A DNA stretch of 64,000 bases from Balneolaceae bacterium (GTDB lineage Bacteria > Bacteroidota > Rhodothermia > Balneolales > Balneolaceae), in the NCBI GenBank assembly GCA_017643365.1, contig JAEPNO010000003.1, positions 62,001-126,000 of the forward strand, written 5' to 3'. Every line of letters starts with the position of its first letter. Position 1 is the first letter of the stretch. Shown piece by piece: positions 28,944 to 36,702 of this stretch. Position numbers and translations under genes: made by a program. Below the pieces are notes generated by a model. That model saw only the letters and a program-made list of their open reading frames with translations, made no database searches and was not told where the DNA came from.

Positions 28944-30224
28944 TTATCGTGCCAGGCGAATACCACTAAATTGCCACCGTGCATTGGCATGGAAGAAATT
29001 GCGATAAGTTTTTCTGATGTGAGATTTCGATGTGGCGCATGATCCACCACGCAGTACATATTGATTGGCCATAAATTTCCCGTTGTACTCGCCCAAAGCA
29101 CCGGGTAACGGTTTATAGTTTGGATAGGGAGAATAGCTGCTCATCGTCCATTCCCAAACATCGCCGTACATTTGTGCTAAATTCCCCTTTGAAGCTTCCA
29201 GCGAAACAGGATGAAATTGATCGTTATCTACAAAATTGCCTTCAATCTTCTGATCTCCACATGCGTGCTCCCACTCCTGCTCGGTGGGTAATCGGCATCC
29301 TTTCCATCTGACAAAGGCATCCGCTTCAAAATAACTAACATGCGTTACCGGTTCGTTTTCATTCACTTTTTTGGAACCCGCTAGCGTGAAATTAATCCAT
29401 TCCCCATCACGCTTAAACCAATATAAAGGTGCTTTCCATTCCTCTTGCTGCACCGTCGACCAACCCTCATCCAGCCAAAGCTCCGATCGCTCGTAACCGC
29501 CGTCGTTCATGAATTCCAGATATTCGCCATTTGTAATGAGGCGATTAGCCAGCTCAAATTGCTGCACAAAGGTTTGATGCTGCGGATGCTCATTATCATA
29601 AGTAAACTCTTCGCCGGTATTCCCGATCTCGACAATGCCTTCATCAAACGAAATCCAATCTAACGCTGAAGGCAATACCTTTTCGGAATCGCTAATTTCG
29701 CGATAAGTGGGCAGTAACGGATTTTGAGCTAGCAAGTACTTGATATCGGTAAGAATCAGTTCCTGATGTTGTTGCTCGTGATGGTTCCCGATTTCGAGCA
29801 CTTTCGCAGCTTCCACCCACACGGCTTCATCGCAATTTTCGATGAAATTCTGAACTTGATCGTTTACATATGATCGATATTCAAATACTTCAGCAACGGT
29901 GGGTCGGGATAACATTCCCCGTTTTTCCCGACTAAATGGCACTCCTGTTTGCAAATAATAAGAGTTAAAAAAATACGCATACTGGGGATGCATGCTTTCG
30001 AAGGATGGATCAAATTTGCCCAGAACAAAAGTCTCGAAAAACCAGCTGGTATGTGCCAAATGCCACTTTGCCGGGCTTGCACTTTCCATAGGTTGAATTA
30101 CGAAATCCTCCGTTTCGAGGGGCTCGACCAAACAATGGGTGAAGGAACGGATTTTCAGAAATTGTTCGAGTATATACTCTCTGCTCAGTCTTTTTGAACT
30201 AACACTCTCGGCAATAGAATTCAT
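28944..30224 (-). CDS. egtB: Ergothioneine biosynthesis protein EgtB
   Basis: A 426-residue non-haem iron sulfoxide synthase that couples hercynine to a thiol donor with oxygen. The N-terminal DinB-like half carries the metal-binding histidines in HHEQQHQE and an upstream WHLAHTSWFFETF. The C-terminal half is formylglycine-generating-enzyme-like (RLPTEQEWEHAC, WEWTMSSY, LRGGSCATSKSHIRKTYRNFF). It uses cysteine or gamma-glutamylcysteine depending on the class; the sequence alone does not tell. It is the first gene of the egtBD pair. Confidence 0.93.
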   Translation of the reverse strand: MNSIAESVSSKRLSREYILEQFLKIRSFTHCLVEPLETEDFVIQPMESASPAKWHLAHTSWFFETFVLGKFDPSFESMHPQYAYFFNSYYLQTGVPFSREKRGMLSRPTVAEVFEYRSYVNDQVQNFIENCDEAVWVEAAKVLEIGNHHEQQHQELILTDIKYLLAQNPLLPTYREISDSEKVLPSALDWISFDEGIVEIGNTGEEFTYDNEHPQHQTFVQQFELANRLITNGEYLEFMNDGGYERSELWLDEGWSTVQQEEWKAPLYWFKRDGEWINFTLAGSKKVNENEPVTHVSYFEADAFVRWKGCRLPTEQEWEHACGDQKIEGNFVDNDQFHPVSLEASKGNLAQMYGDVWEWTMSSYSPYPNYKPLPGALGEYNGKFMANQYVLRGGSCATSKSHIRKTYRNFFHANARWQFSGIRLAR

Positions 30225-30327
30225 CGGTCGGTAGGTTTAGAAATAATATCTGCGCCAATGTACCGAAACCAAATCAAAGGAAAAAAATAAAGGGCTAAGA
30301 AATAATCGCCACTTTAATACCGGCTAA

Positions 30328-30576
30328 TTACTCGCGGTAAAAATAGATTTTTTTATTGGCACTATCCCTTCTGCTTTTAACGGTAAAATCTTTTTGTCTA
30401 CAAAATTGATACACCGCTGTGCGCATTGAGTTTACACCTTTTTCATTAGTGTATGCTACCTCAATTGCCTGACCGTTAGGTTTTAGTTTTTCAATAGCTT
30501 CTAGTAAAGGCCTGAATTTAGATGACCGCTTTTTAGAAGACTTTATATTTGATCGCTTAACAAATTTTATTTCCAC
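30328..30576 (-). CDS. Small basic protein, unknown
   Basis: An 82-residue, strongly basic protein (many Lys/Arg; ends NKKIYFYRE). It has no signal peptide or membrane segment. The charge and the YTNEKGVNSMRTAVYQFCRQKDF region suggest nucleic-acid binding, but I recognise no family. It sits in an AT-rich stretch next to the restriction-methylation gene and may belong to that accessory island. Confidence 0.5.
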   Translation of the reverse strand: MEIKFVKRSNIKSSKKRSSKFRPLLEAIEKLKPNGQAIEVAYTNEKGVNSMRTAVYQFCRQKDFTVKSRRDSANKKIYFYRE

Positions 30577-31074
30577 AATACTGTACTCTAGAGTTATTAC
30601 TCCAAATCTATACTTTTTTTATAAATAACAGTACAAACTTAAAAAATATTAATGTACGATTGGATATACGATTGCATACAAAAAAATATGAATTCGAATA
30701 ATCTACGTTCAATAATTGGTTTAATATTGTTTAGAATATTAATGCATACGACTTCTAAATCTTAGCCTTATCTTTTAAAATGGGAACATCTTTTGACTGA
30801 TTTCTTCAGTATTTGGAGAACGAAAATGAATCCAAATTTAGAATCAATCAACATCGTTTGGGCAGCCATTGAATTGTTACGAGACCATATTCACTCATCG
30901 GTCAGACGAGTAATTCGTAAGACAGATTATCTAAGTACTCACTATGCAATTTCTGTTCAGTTGATACATGAATTGGTCCCGACGCTATCCATTAAAACTG
31001 TAAAAAAATTATCTTGCGTTGAAATAAACTAGATTCTACTATAAACTCTGATAAATCAGATCATTAGATAGAAC
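30577..31074. other. AT-rich gap before the restriction-methylation gene
   Basis: A 498-bp AT-rich stretch. It holds the promoters of the divergent small basic gene and the type IIG gene and one short open frame (see the following entry). I see no tRNA or clear palindrome. Confidence 0.4.
30826..31032 (+). pseudogene. Possible short remnant resembling an HsdM N-terminus
   Basis: A 68-codon frame from an ATG at 30826 (or 79 codons from a TTG at 30793). The segment INIVWAAIELLRDHI followed by charged residues resembles the start of type I methylase subunits (N-terminal helix with W-x-x-A/I-x-x-LR). It ends abruptly, so if real it is a relic. The evidence is thin, and it could be chance. Confidence 0.25.
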
Positions 31075-34000
31075 ATGGCTTTATTTCAGAATTCGGTTTT
31101 AAAAAAATACTTAGCAGGGGTAAATGAAAATGAACTTAATGCTGCCTGGGAGGTCTTTACCAGCCATTTTCATAACCCTGAGATTCAAGCCAATATCAGA
31201 GAAGCAAAGGAAGAATCTTATCAAGAAGGATTTTTGGATGACTTGTTTGTAAAGGTTTTAGGATACACCAAAAACCCGAATCCCAACTATAATTTAGTTG
31301 TAGAGCAAAAGAACCTTACGGATTCTAAAAAAGCCGATGGCGCTATGCTCGATAATGATAAAGTACGTGGCGTCATCGAATTAAAGGGCACAGAAACCAC
31401 CGATTTATCGAAAGTGGAGACGCAAGCATTTGGTTATAAAAACAAGCAACCGGATGCCGTTTATGTAATCATTTCTAATTTCGAGAAGCTTCGATTCTAC
31501 ATCGATAATGCCGTTGATTTCGTTGAGTTCAACTTATTCACTTTAACAATTGAAGAATTTAAAGTTCTCTGGCTTTGCCTAGGCTATCCGAATTTTATTA
31601 AAGGTTTACCAAAAAAGATTAAAGAAGCTTCGCTTACCGAAGAAGAAAACGTCACCAAGAAACTTTACAAAGATTACTCAGCCTTTAAAAACGACATCTT
31701 CGAAAGCGTAAAGAAGCACAATCCTACCCACGACAAGCTTCTTTTGTTCAAAAAAACACAGAAACTGTTAGACCGATTTCTGTTCATATTCTTTGCCGAA
31801 GATCGAAACCTGCTCCCACCCAATTCCATCAAAAAAATTATTCAACAATGGCACAAACTTAAAGAACTGGATGAGTACAGACCTCTGTACGATCGTTTTG
31901 TAAAGTATTTCGGATACTTAAACCAAGGCAGAAACCTACCCGGTAAAGACGAGATTTTTGCCTACAACGGTGGTTTATTCGCTGAAGATGAATTGTTGAA
32001 TTCCCTCAAAATTTCAGATGATCTCCTTTACAAACACACTTTACAGCTCAGCAAATACGATTTTGAAAGTGAAGTAGATGTAAACATTCTCGGGCATATT
32101 TTTGAGCATTCCCTTAATGAAATCGAGGAAATCAGTGCCGAGTTAAAAGGCGAAAAAATTGATACTTCAAAAACTCGCCGAAAGAAAGACGGAGTATTCT
32201 ATACGCCCAAGTACATCACCAAGTACATTGTTGAACATACGGTTGGGAAGCTTTGCGAAGAAAAAAAGGAAGCACTGGGACTGAAAGAAGATGAATATGT
32301 TCCAAATCGCCACAAGAAAACAAAACAGACGCTACTCGACACCTTAGATACTTACCGGGAATATCTGTTCTCGTTAACCATTTGTGATCCGGCGTGTGGA
32401 AGTGGAGCTTTTCTCAATCAGGCATTAGAGTTTTTGATAGAAGAACATCGATTTGTGAGTGAATTGGAAGCAAAGTTGCTGAACCGACCATATGCCGTGT
32501 TTGATGTAGAATCTCAAATTCTAGAGAGAAACCTGTTTGGCGTTGATATCAATGAAGAATCGGTTGAGATTGCCAAACTAAGCCTGTGGCTGCGAACCGC
32601 ACAAAAAGGGCGCAAACTCACCTCGCTGAATAACCATATCAAATGTGGAAACTCGCTGATTGACGATCCCGAAGTGGCGGGCGACAATGCTTTTAAATGG
32701 GAAAAAGAGTTCCCCAATGTGTTCCGCCAAAAAGAAAAGCAAGCCTTCCATGTTACTTGGGTAACGCATAATGCGCGCACTTCGCAACGGATGATAGAGT
32801 ACAAGGTGAAGAAGGGCGAAGCTATCTGGCTGGATAAAGAACTGGAAATGGTGGTAGCCAAAGAGCTGGCAACGATTATCGCTGAAGATAAACTGAATGT
32901 GTTGAATTGGAATATCTGCGGTGATCATGTGCATATGTTATTGGCCTGCGAGCCTGATGAGCTGGCAAATATTGTGCGGAAGCTGAAAGGACGAAGTGCT
33001 CAAAAAACGAAGGAATATCTAAAGGTCCCTAAGGAGGAGGTCTTTCATTTATGGGCACAGAAATTCAATCGCAAACCTGTTGATGATGAAGACGGACTTT
33101 CGAATGTGTACAATTACATTCAGCATAACCGCGATAAGCACAACCTACCCCTCAACAAGGAGTTGCAACTCCTTGTCTCGGAGGTGTGTGTTAGCTACGA
33201 AAAAGCCTTCCAGCCGGAATATTCCGGCGGTTTTGATGTGGTGATTGGGAATCCGCCTTATGTGAGACAGGAGTTATTTGGGGATATGAAACCCTATTTT
33301 GAAAGTACTTTTAATGTTTATGAAGGTACTTCTGATCTGTTTGCCTATTTCTATGAACAATCCCTTCTACTTCTCAAAGATCAGGGAGTTTTGGGGTTTA
33401 TTTCTAACACATTTGATAAAACTAAAGCAGCGATTAAACTCAGGAAATACCTTTCTGAACAAACGACTTTTGAAAAATATGTGGATTTCACTGAAGTTCA
33501 AATATTTGAAGGAGCAACAACTTATCCAATCATAATAACAGCTTCAAATAAAACGACTAATAACAACCTGTTCGATTATGTTAAAATCCCAAAGAGTAGC
33601 CAATCAAAAGTTATTGACATTGAATCTCAAGTACACTCAACGGTAGATCAAAGCTCATTGAATCATAAAAACTGGGATTTTAACTCAGTTGAAGAAATAG
33701 AAATCATTAAGAAGCTTAAGTCACACTCTGAAATTGTAAAGCTTTTTGGGAAGAGCTATAGAGGGATTGTCACTGGGTTTAACGAAGCATTTATAATTGA
33801 TCGTGAAACCAAAGTGAAGCTTGAAAATGAGCATATAAGTTCTAAAGAACTAATAAAGCCCTTGTTTGAAGGAAAAGATTTAAGCAAGTGGAATACTCCA
33901 AATACTGATAAGTATATTATTTTCACCAGAAGAGGGACGATTATTGATGATTATCCCGCGATAAAAAGGTATTTGGAACAATATAGAGAAAGGTTAACGC

Positions 34001-34713
34001 CTAGAAACTCACCAGAAATTAAGGTTGGGAGAAAATCTGGCCCTTATAAATGGTACGAAATACAAGATGCTGTGGACTATTATGAAAAATTTGAAATGCC
34101 AAAAATTACTTGGCCAAACCTTCAGTCTGAAAGCAAATTTTCCATTGATCAAAAAGGATATTACATCAATGCACCGTCAGTAATTTTACCCGTTGGAAGT
34201 AAAACAATACTTTGCATTATCAATTCTAAGCTTATATGGTTTTTTCTAAAATCAATTTGCGTAGTTAGAAGTGGCGGTTACATTGAAGTTAAGCCACAAT
34301 ATTTCGAACAGATCCCAATTCCTGAGTTAAGAAATGAAGAAGAATTTGAGAAGCTTGCCACTCAAATAATTAATCTAACATCAGAGATTCAAAATGTTCA
34401 AGGAAATTTCCGCCAGTTACTCCAATCCAAATTCGACATCGAGAAACTCAGTAGGAAACTCGAAAACTGGCATGAGCTTTCGTTCAAGCAATTTTTGGTG
34501 GAGCTAGAAAAAGCACGAAAGAAGGCAACAAAAGCTTATGAGCCTTTGCCATTACAAGAACAAGCCGAATGGATGGACTATTTCAACCAACAAAAAGCCA
34601 AAGCCGACGAACTCAAGGCTCAAATCACCCAAACCGACAAAGAGATTGATGCGATGGTGTATGAGCTATACGGCTTGACGGAAGAAGAAGTCAAGATTGT
34701 GGAGCAGTCGTGA
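31075..34713 (+). CDS. Type IIG restriction-methylation enzyme with inserted Y1 transposase domain
   Basis: A 1212-residue enzyme. The nuclease part has Asp88 and Glu102-x-Lys104 (GVIELKG), a PD-(D/E)XK arrangement. The adenine methyltransferase core follows, with motif I DPACGSGAF from residue 438 and catalytic NPPY at 726-729. C-terminal regions form the target-recognition domain and coiled coil. Between motif I and NPPY lies an additional domain (about residues 557-710) with a His618-Val-His620 pair in GDHVHMLL, an LKGRSAQKTKEYL helix and Tyr681 in NYIQHN. This is the HUH/Y1 transposase fold. Cutting and methylating the same site in one polypeptide is typical of Eco57I relatives. The recognition region (33300-34400) is more AT-rich than the rest. 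Confidence 0.88.
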   Translation: MALFQNSVLKKYLAGVNENELNAAWEVFTSHFHNPEIQANIREAKEESYQEGFLDDLFVKVLGYTKNPNPNYNLVVEQKNLTDSKKADGAMLDNDKVRGVIELKGTETTDLSKVETQAFGYKNKQPDAVYVIISNFEKLRFYIDNAVDFVEFNLFTLTIEEFKVLWLCLGYPNFIKGLPKKIKEASLTEEENVTKKLYKDYSAFKNDIFESVKKHNPTHDKLLLFKKTQKLLDRFLFIFFAEDRNLLPPNSIKKIIQQWHKLKELDEYRPLYDRFVKYFGYLNQGRNLPGKDEIFAYNGGLFAEDELLNSLKISDDLLYKHTLQLSKYDFESEVDVNILGHIFEHSLNEIEEISAELKGEKIDTSKTRRKKDGVFYTPKYITKYIVEHTVGKLCEEKKEALGLKEDEYVPNRHKKTKQTLLDTLDTYREYLFSLTICDPACGSGAFLNQALEFLIEEHRFVSELEAKLLNRPYAVFDVESQILERNLFGVDINEESVEIAKLSLWLRTAQKGRKLTSLNNHIKCGNSLIDDPEVAGDNAFKWEKEFPNVFRQKEKQAFHVTWVTHNARTSQRMIEYKVKKGEAIWLDKELEMVVAKELATIIAEDKLNVLNWNICGDHVHMLLACEPDELANIVRKLKGRSAQKTKEYLKVPKEEVFHLWAQKFNRKPVDDEDGLSNVYNYIQHNRDKHNLPLNKELQLLVSEVCVSYEKAFQPEYSGGFDVVIGNPPYVRQELFGDMKPYFESTFNVYEGTSDLFAYFYEQSLLLLKDQGVLGFISNTFDKTKAAIKLRKYLSEQTTFEKYVDFTEVQIFEGATTYPIIITASNKTTNNNLFDYVKIPKSSQSKVIDIESQVHSTVDQSSLNHKNWDFNSVEEIEIIKKLKSHSEIVKLFGKSYRGIVTGFNEAFIIDRETKVKLENEHISSKELIKPLFEGKDLSKWNTPNTDKYIIFTRRGTIIDDYPAIKRYLEQYRERLTPRNSPEIKVGRKSGPYKWYEIQDAVDYYEKFEMPKITWPNLQSESKFSIDQKGYYINAPSVILPVGSKTILCIINSKLIWFFLKSICVVRSGGYIEVKPQYFEQIPIPELRNEEEFEKLATQIINLTSEIQNVQGNFRQLLQSKFDIEKLSRKLENWHELSFKQFLVELEKARKKATKAYEPLPLQEQAEWMDYFNQQKAKADELKAQITQTDKEIDAMVYELYGLTEEEVKIVEQS
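32741..33212 (+). mobile_element. In-frame Y1/HUH transposase-like insert within the type IIG gene
   Basis: The 10-bp AAGCCTTCCA occurs at 32741-32750 and again at 33203-33212, exactly 462 bp (154 codons) apart. It flanks a segment coding for a HUH-type transposase domain (FHVTWVTHN start, HVH, Tyr681). Removing the segment would join NVFRQKEKQAF to QPEYSGGFDVVIGNPPY, the usual spacing of Eco57I relatives. The reading frame is kept and catalytic residues look intact, so it is either a domesticated or a still active element. Confidence 0.75.
33155..33176. repeat. Perfect 22-bp palindrome inside the insert's coding region
   Basis: acaaggagttg is followed by its exact complement caactccttgt. 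It lies at the 3' end of the transposase-like insert and codes for part of NKELQLLV. Its design matches the intergenic palindromes at 34752 and 34872. Confidence 0.85.
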
Positions 34714-34751
34714 CAAGGGCGATTAGGCAAGGGCTGAACCCGCTGGATTTG

Positions 34752-34773
34752 ACAAGGGCTTACAAGCCCTTGT
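34752..34773. repeat. REP-like palindrome 1
   Basis: acaagggctt (34752-34761) and aagcccttgt (34764-34773) are perfect inverse arms around ac. The centre and outer bases agree with the palindrome in the insert (33155), while one inner pair differs on both arms together. Confidence 0.85.
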
Positions 34774-34810
34774 TGGTATAGGTTCTTTGTGGGAATTTGG
34801 GTTGGGTAAG

Positions 34811-34876
34811 GCTTATCGAGGAAGATAACTAGTGGTGACTAGGGCTTATCGAGGCAGATGACCAGTCGTGGCAAGG
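34811..34876. repeat. 33-bp tandem direct repeat
   Basis: gcttatcgag occurs at 34811 and 34844, and gctt again at 34877, giving a period of 33 bp over about two and a third units with a few substitutions. The unit ends in a YagtSgtgRc motif that also ends the type IIG gene. Period 33 is eleven codons, but stops interrupt it. Confidence 0.7.
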
Positions 34877-34891
34877 GCTTGCAAGCCCTTG
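34872..34891. repeat. REP-like palindrome 2
   Basis: A perfect 20-bp palindrome: caagggcttg (34872-34881) is followed by its own complement. It shares the CAAGG..TTGCAA..CCTTG plan with the palindrome in the insert. Confidence 0.85.
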
Positions 34892-34913
34892 TCCATCTAT
34901 CATGTTCCCAAAA

Positions 34914-34948
34914 CAAAAAAAGCTCCCCAAGAAATCTTGAGAAGCTTT
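34914..34948 (-). terminator. Terminator after tRNA-Val
   Basis: aaagct (34919-34924) pairs with agcttt (34943-34948), with an inner caag/cttg stem. The A-run at 34914-34920 gives a U-run on the minus transcript, ten bases past the tRNA end. Confidence 0.75.
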
Positions 34949-34958
34949 GCAATTTATG

Positions 34959-35033
34959 TGGGCGATGAGGGACTCGAACCCCCGACCCCCTCGGTGTAAA
35001 CGAGGTGCTCTAAACCAACTGAGCTAATCGCCC
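34959..35033 (-). tRNA. tRNA-Val (anticodon TAC)
   Basis: The minus-strand sequence folds as a tRNA. The 7-bp acceptor stem is GGGCGAT/ATCGCCC. The D arm starts at AGCTCAG. The anticodon arm is CCTCG-TTTACAC-CGAGG, with TAC reading valine codons. The T arm is GGGGG-TTCGAGT-CCCTC, and the discriminator is A. CCA is not encoded. Terminator at 34914-34948. Confidence 0.95.
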
Positions 35034-35109
35034 CATTGTTGAAGGGAGGCAAATATACGAGTATTTCAACCTCATCAAAAGAAAAAATTCTCTAGTTATT
35101 GATTATTTG

Positions 35110-35124
35110 GTTAACACTGTTAAC
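35110..35124. promoter_or_regulatory. Palindrome upstream of fadI, possible operator
   Basis: GTTAACA and TGTTAAC are perfect inverse arms around a single C, 25 bp before the fadI start. Size and symmetry suit a TetR- or FadR-type repressor site. No candidate repressor is adjacent; this is inferred. Confidence 0.45.
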
Positions 35125-35148
35125 TTACGCCCACACTAAATCAACACT

Positions 35149-36456
35149 ATGGGCACGAACAACAATAATGCAGGCACTCCGGTTTTGGTGGATGGCGTGC
35201 GGATTCCTTTTCTAAAATCTTCTACCCAATACAAACACTTGATGGCTTACGACCTTGGTCGACTTGCAATATCCGGTTTATTGGCGCGAAACGATCTTGA
35301 TCCGGCTACCATCGATCAGGTAATAATGGGTACGGTAATTCAGGAAGTGAAAACCAGTAATGTTGCTCGCGAAAGCGCTCTTGGAGCCGGAATTCCAAAT
35401 ACGGTTCCAGCTCACACGGTATCGATGGCGTGTATTTCGTCGAATCAGGCGATAACTTCGGGCTTGGAAATGATTCGCTCGGGTCAGGCTAAAATAGTAT
35501 TGGCCGGCGGCACCGAAACGATGTCGGATATTCCCGTTCGCTTCAAAAAGAAATTCCGCCAAAAGGTGTTGGATGCTCGAAAGTATAAGTCGCCCGTCGA
35601 GTTTCTGAAGTTTTTTAAGGGATTGGGGATTAAAGATTTTCTGCCCGAACTCCCGGCGATCGCCGAATTTTCTACCGGCGAAACCATGGGAAAATCAGCC
35701 GATCGAATGGCCGCTCGATTTGGAGTTTCTCGCACCGATCAGGATGAATTTGCGATGCGTTCGCATCACATGGCCGCGAAAGCAACCGAAGAAGGATTCC
35801 TCAAAGAAGAAGTGCTCGAAGTGCCCATCCCGCCTAAATTCGATTTAGTAAAAACAGACAACGGTTTCCGGGCCGACACCACCATGGAGAAACTCGGGAA
35901 ACTTCGTCCGGCTTTCATCAAACCACATGGAACCATTACTGCAGGAAACGCCTCTTTTCTCACGGATGGCGCTTCAGCCTCGTTGATTATGGATGAACAA
36001 ACTGCGCTCGATCTGGGATTGAAACCCAAAGCTTACCTTCGTGAATATGTGTATGTGAGCCAGGATCCCGGCGACGAGTTACTCTTGGGCCCGGCTTATG
36101 CCACCCCAAAAGTGTTGGATCGAATGGAACTGTTGCTGGATGATATTGACGTGTTTGAAGTGCATGAAGCCTTTGCCGGACAAGTTCTCGCGGTGTTGAA
36201 TGCATTGGATTCGGATGAGTTTGCCAAAAAATCGTTGGGCAAAACCCAGAAAGTCGGGCAAATCCCAATGGACAAAATGAACACCTTAGGTGGCTCACTA
36301 TCTTTAGGGCATCCGTTTGGAGCCACCGGTGTTCGTTTGGTTACTACCGCGGCAAACCGGTTAATTCGTGAAGATGGAAAGTACGCGCTCGTCACCGCTT
36401 GCGCTGCCGGCGGCCAAGGCCACGCAATTGTTTTGGAGAGATATGGATCGCAATAA
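35149..36456 (+). CDS. fadI: Acetyl-CoA C-acyltransferase (3-ketoacyl-CoA thiolase, FadI-like)
   Basis: A 435-residue thiolase that cleaves 3-ketoacyl-CoA in beta-oxidation. The nucleophile cysteine is in VSMACISSNQAI, the catalytic His in HEAFAGQ and GHPFGATG, and the second Cys in CAAGGQGHA. Length and an inserted segment near 160-180 fit the FadI branch of trifunctional complexes. It is followed, after a 246-bp repeat-rich gap, by fadJ. A palindrome 25 bp upstream may be its operator. Confidence 0.92.
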   Translation: MGTNNNNAGTPVLVDGVRIPFLKSSTQYKHLMAYDLGRLAISGLLARNDLDPATIDQVIMGTVIQEVKTSNVARESALGAGIPNTVPAHTVSMACISSNQAITSGLEMIRSGQAKIVLAGGTETMSDIPVRFKKKFRQKVLDARKYKSPVEFLKFFKGLGIKDFLPELPAIAEFSTGETMGKSADRMAARFGVSRTDQDEFAMRSHHMAAKATEEGFLKEEVLEVPIPPKFDLVKTDNGFRADTTMEKLGKLRPAFIKPHGTITAGNASFLTDGASASLIMDEQTALDLGLKPKAYLREYVYVSQDPGDELLLGPAYATPKVLDRMELLLDDIDVFEVHEAFAGQVLAVLNALDSDEFAKKSLGKTQKVGQIPMDKMNTLGGSLSLGHPFGATGVRLVTTAANRLIREDGKYALVTACAAGGQGHAIVLERYGSQ

Positions 36457-36476
36457 AATACGACCTCTTCTGCCTA

Positions 36477-36588
36477 CAGACCGAACTGCGTTAAAGCAGG
36501 CAGGTCTGTCTTCTCCTTATCAAGGAGAAGGACTCGTTGTTATAGTGATGAATAAAATAATTAAGCTCCTTCTCCTTGCGAAGGAGAG
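36477..36588. repeat. Cluster of palindromic elements between fadI and fadJ
   Basis: There are three hairpins. The first pairs cagacc (36477-36482) with ggtctg (36503-36508), with an inner ctgc/gcag stem. The second is cttctcctt/aaggagaag (36510-36530), perfect with a 3-base spacer. The third is tctcctt/aaggaga (36571-36587), spacer gcg. The last two share the ctccttNNNaaggag core, so this is a dispersed intergenic repeat. Confidence 0.7.
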
Positions 36589-36702
36589 GATCTCCTACGC
36601 TTTCAGCTTTGGTGATGGGCGCCGGGGTGAGGTCGACATCAAAAAATTCATTCAACTTTTAACCAGATTCTGCATCAAATGCAGAATAACCAGCTTTCAA
36701 CC

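Larger units (their letters stand above)
34704..34905. repeat. REP-like repeat cluster overlapping the gene's stop codon
   Basis: The stretch cagtcgtgacaagggc (34704-34719) contains the TGA stop of the type IIG gene, and a near copy (cagtcgtggcaagggc) lies at 34863. Between them lie a palindrome and a 33-bp tandem unit. Most of the region up to 34905 is built from these units. I see no open frame or promoter in it. Confidence 0.7.

Noticed and set aside
34811-34891. A short tandem repeat that could be read as the end of a CRISPR array.
   Set aside because: Units abut without spacers and no cas gene is near.
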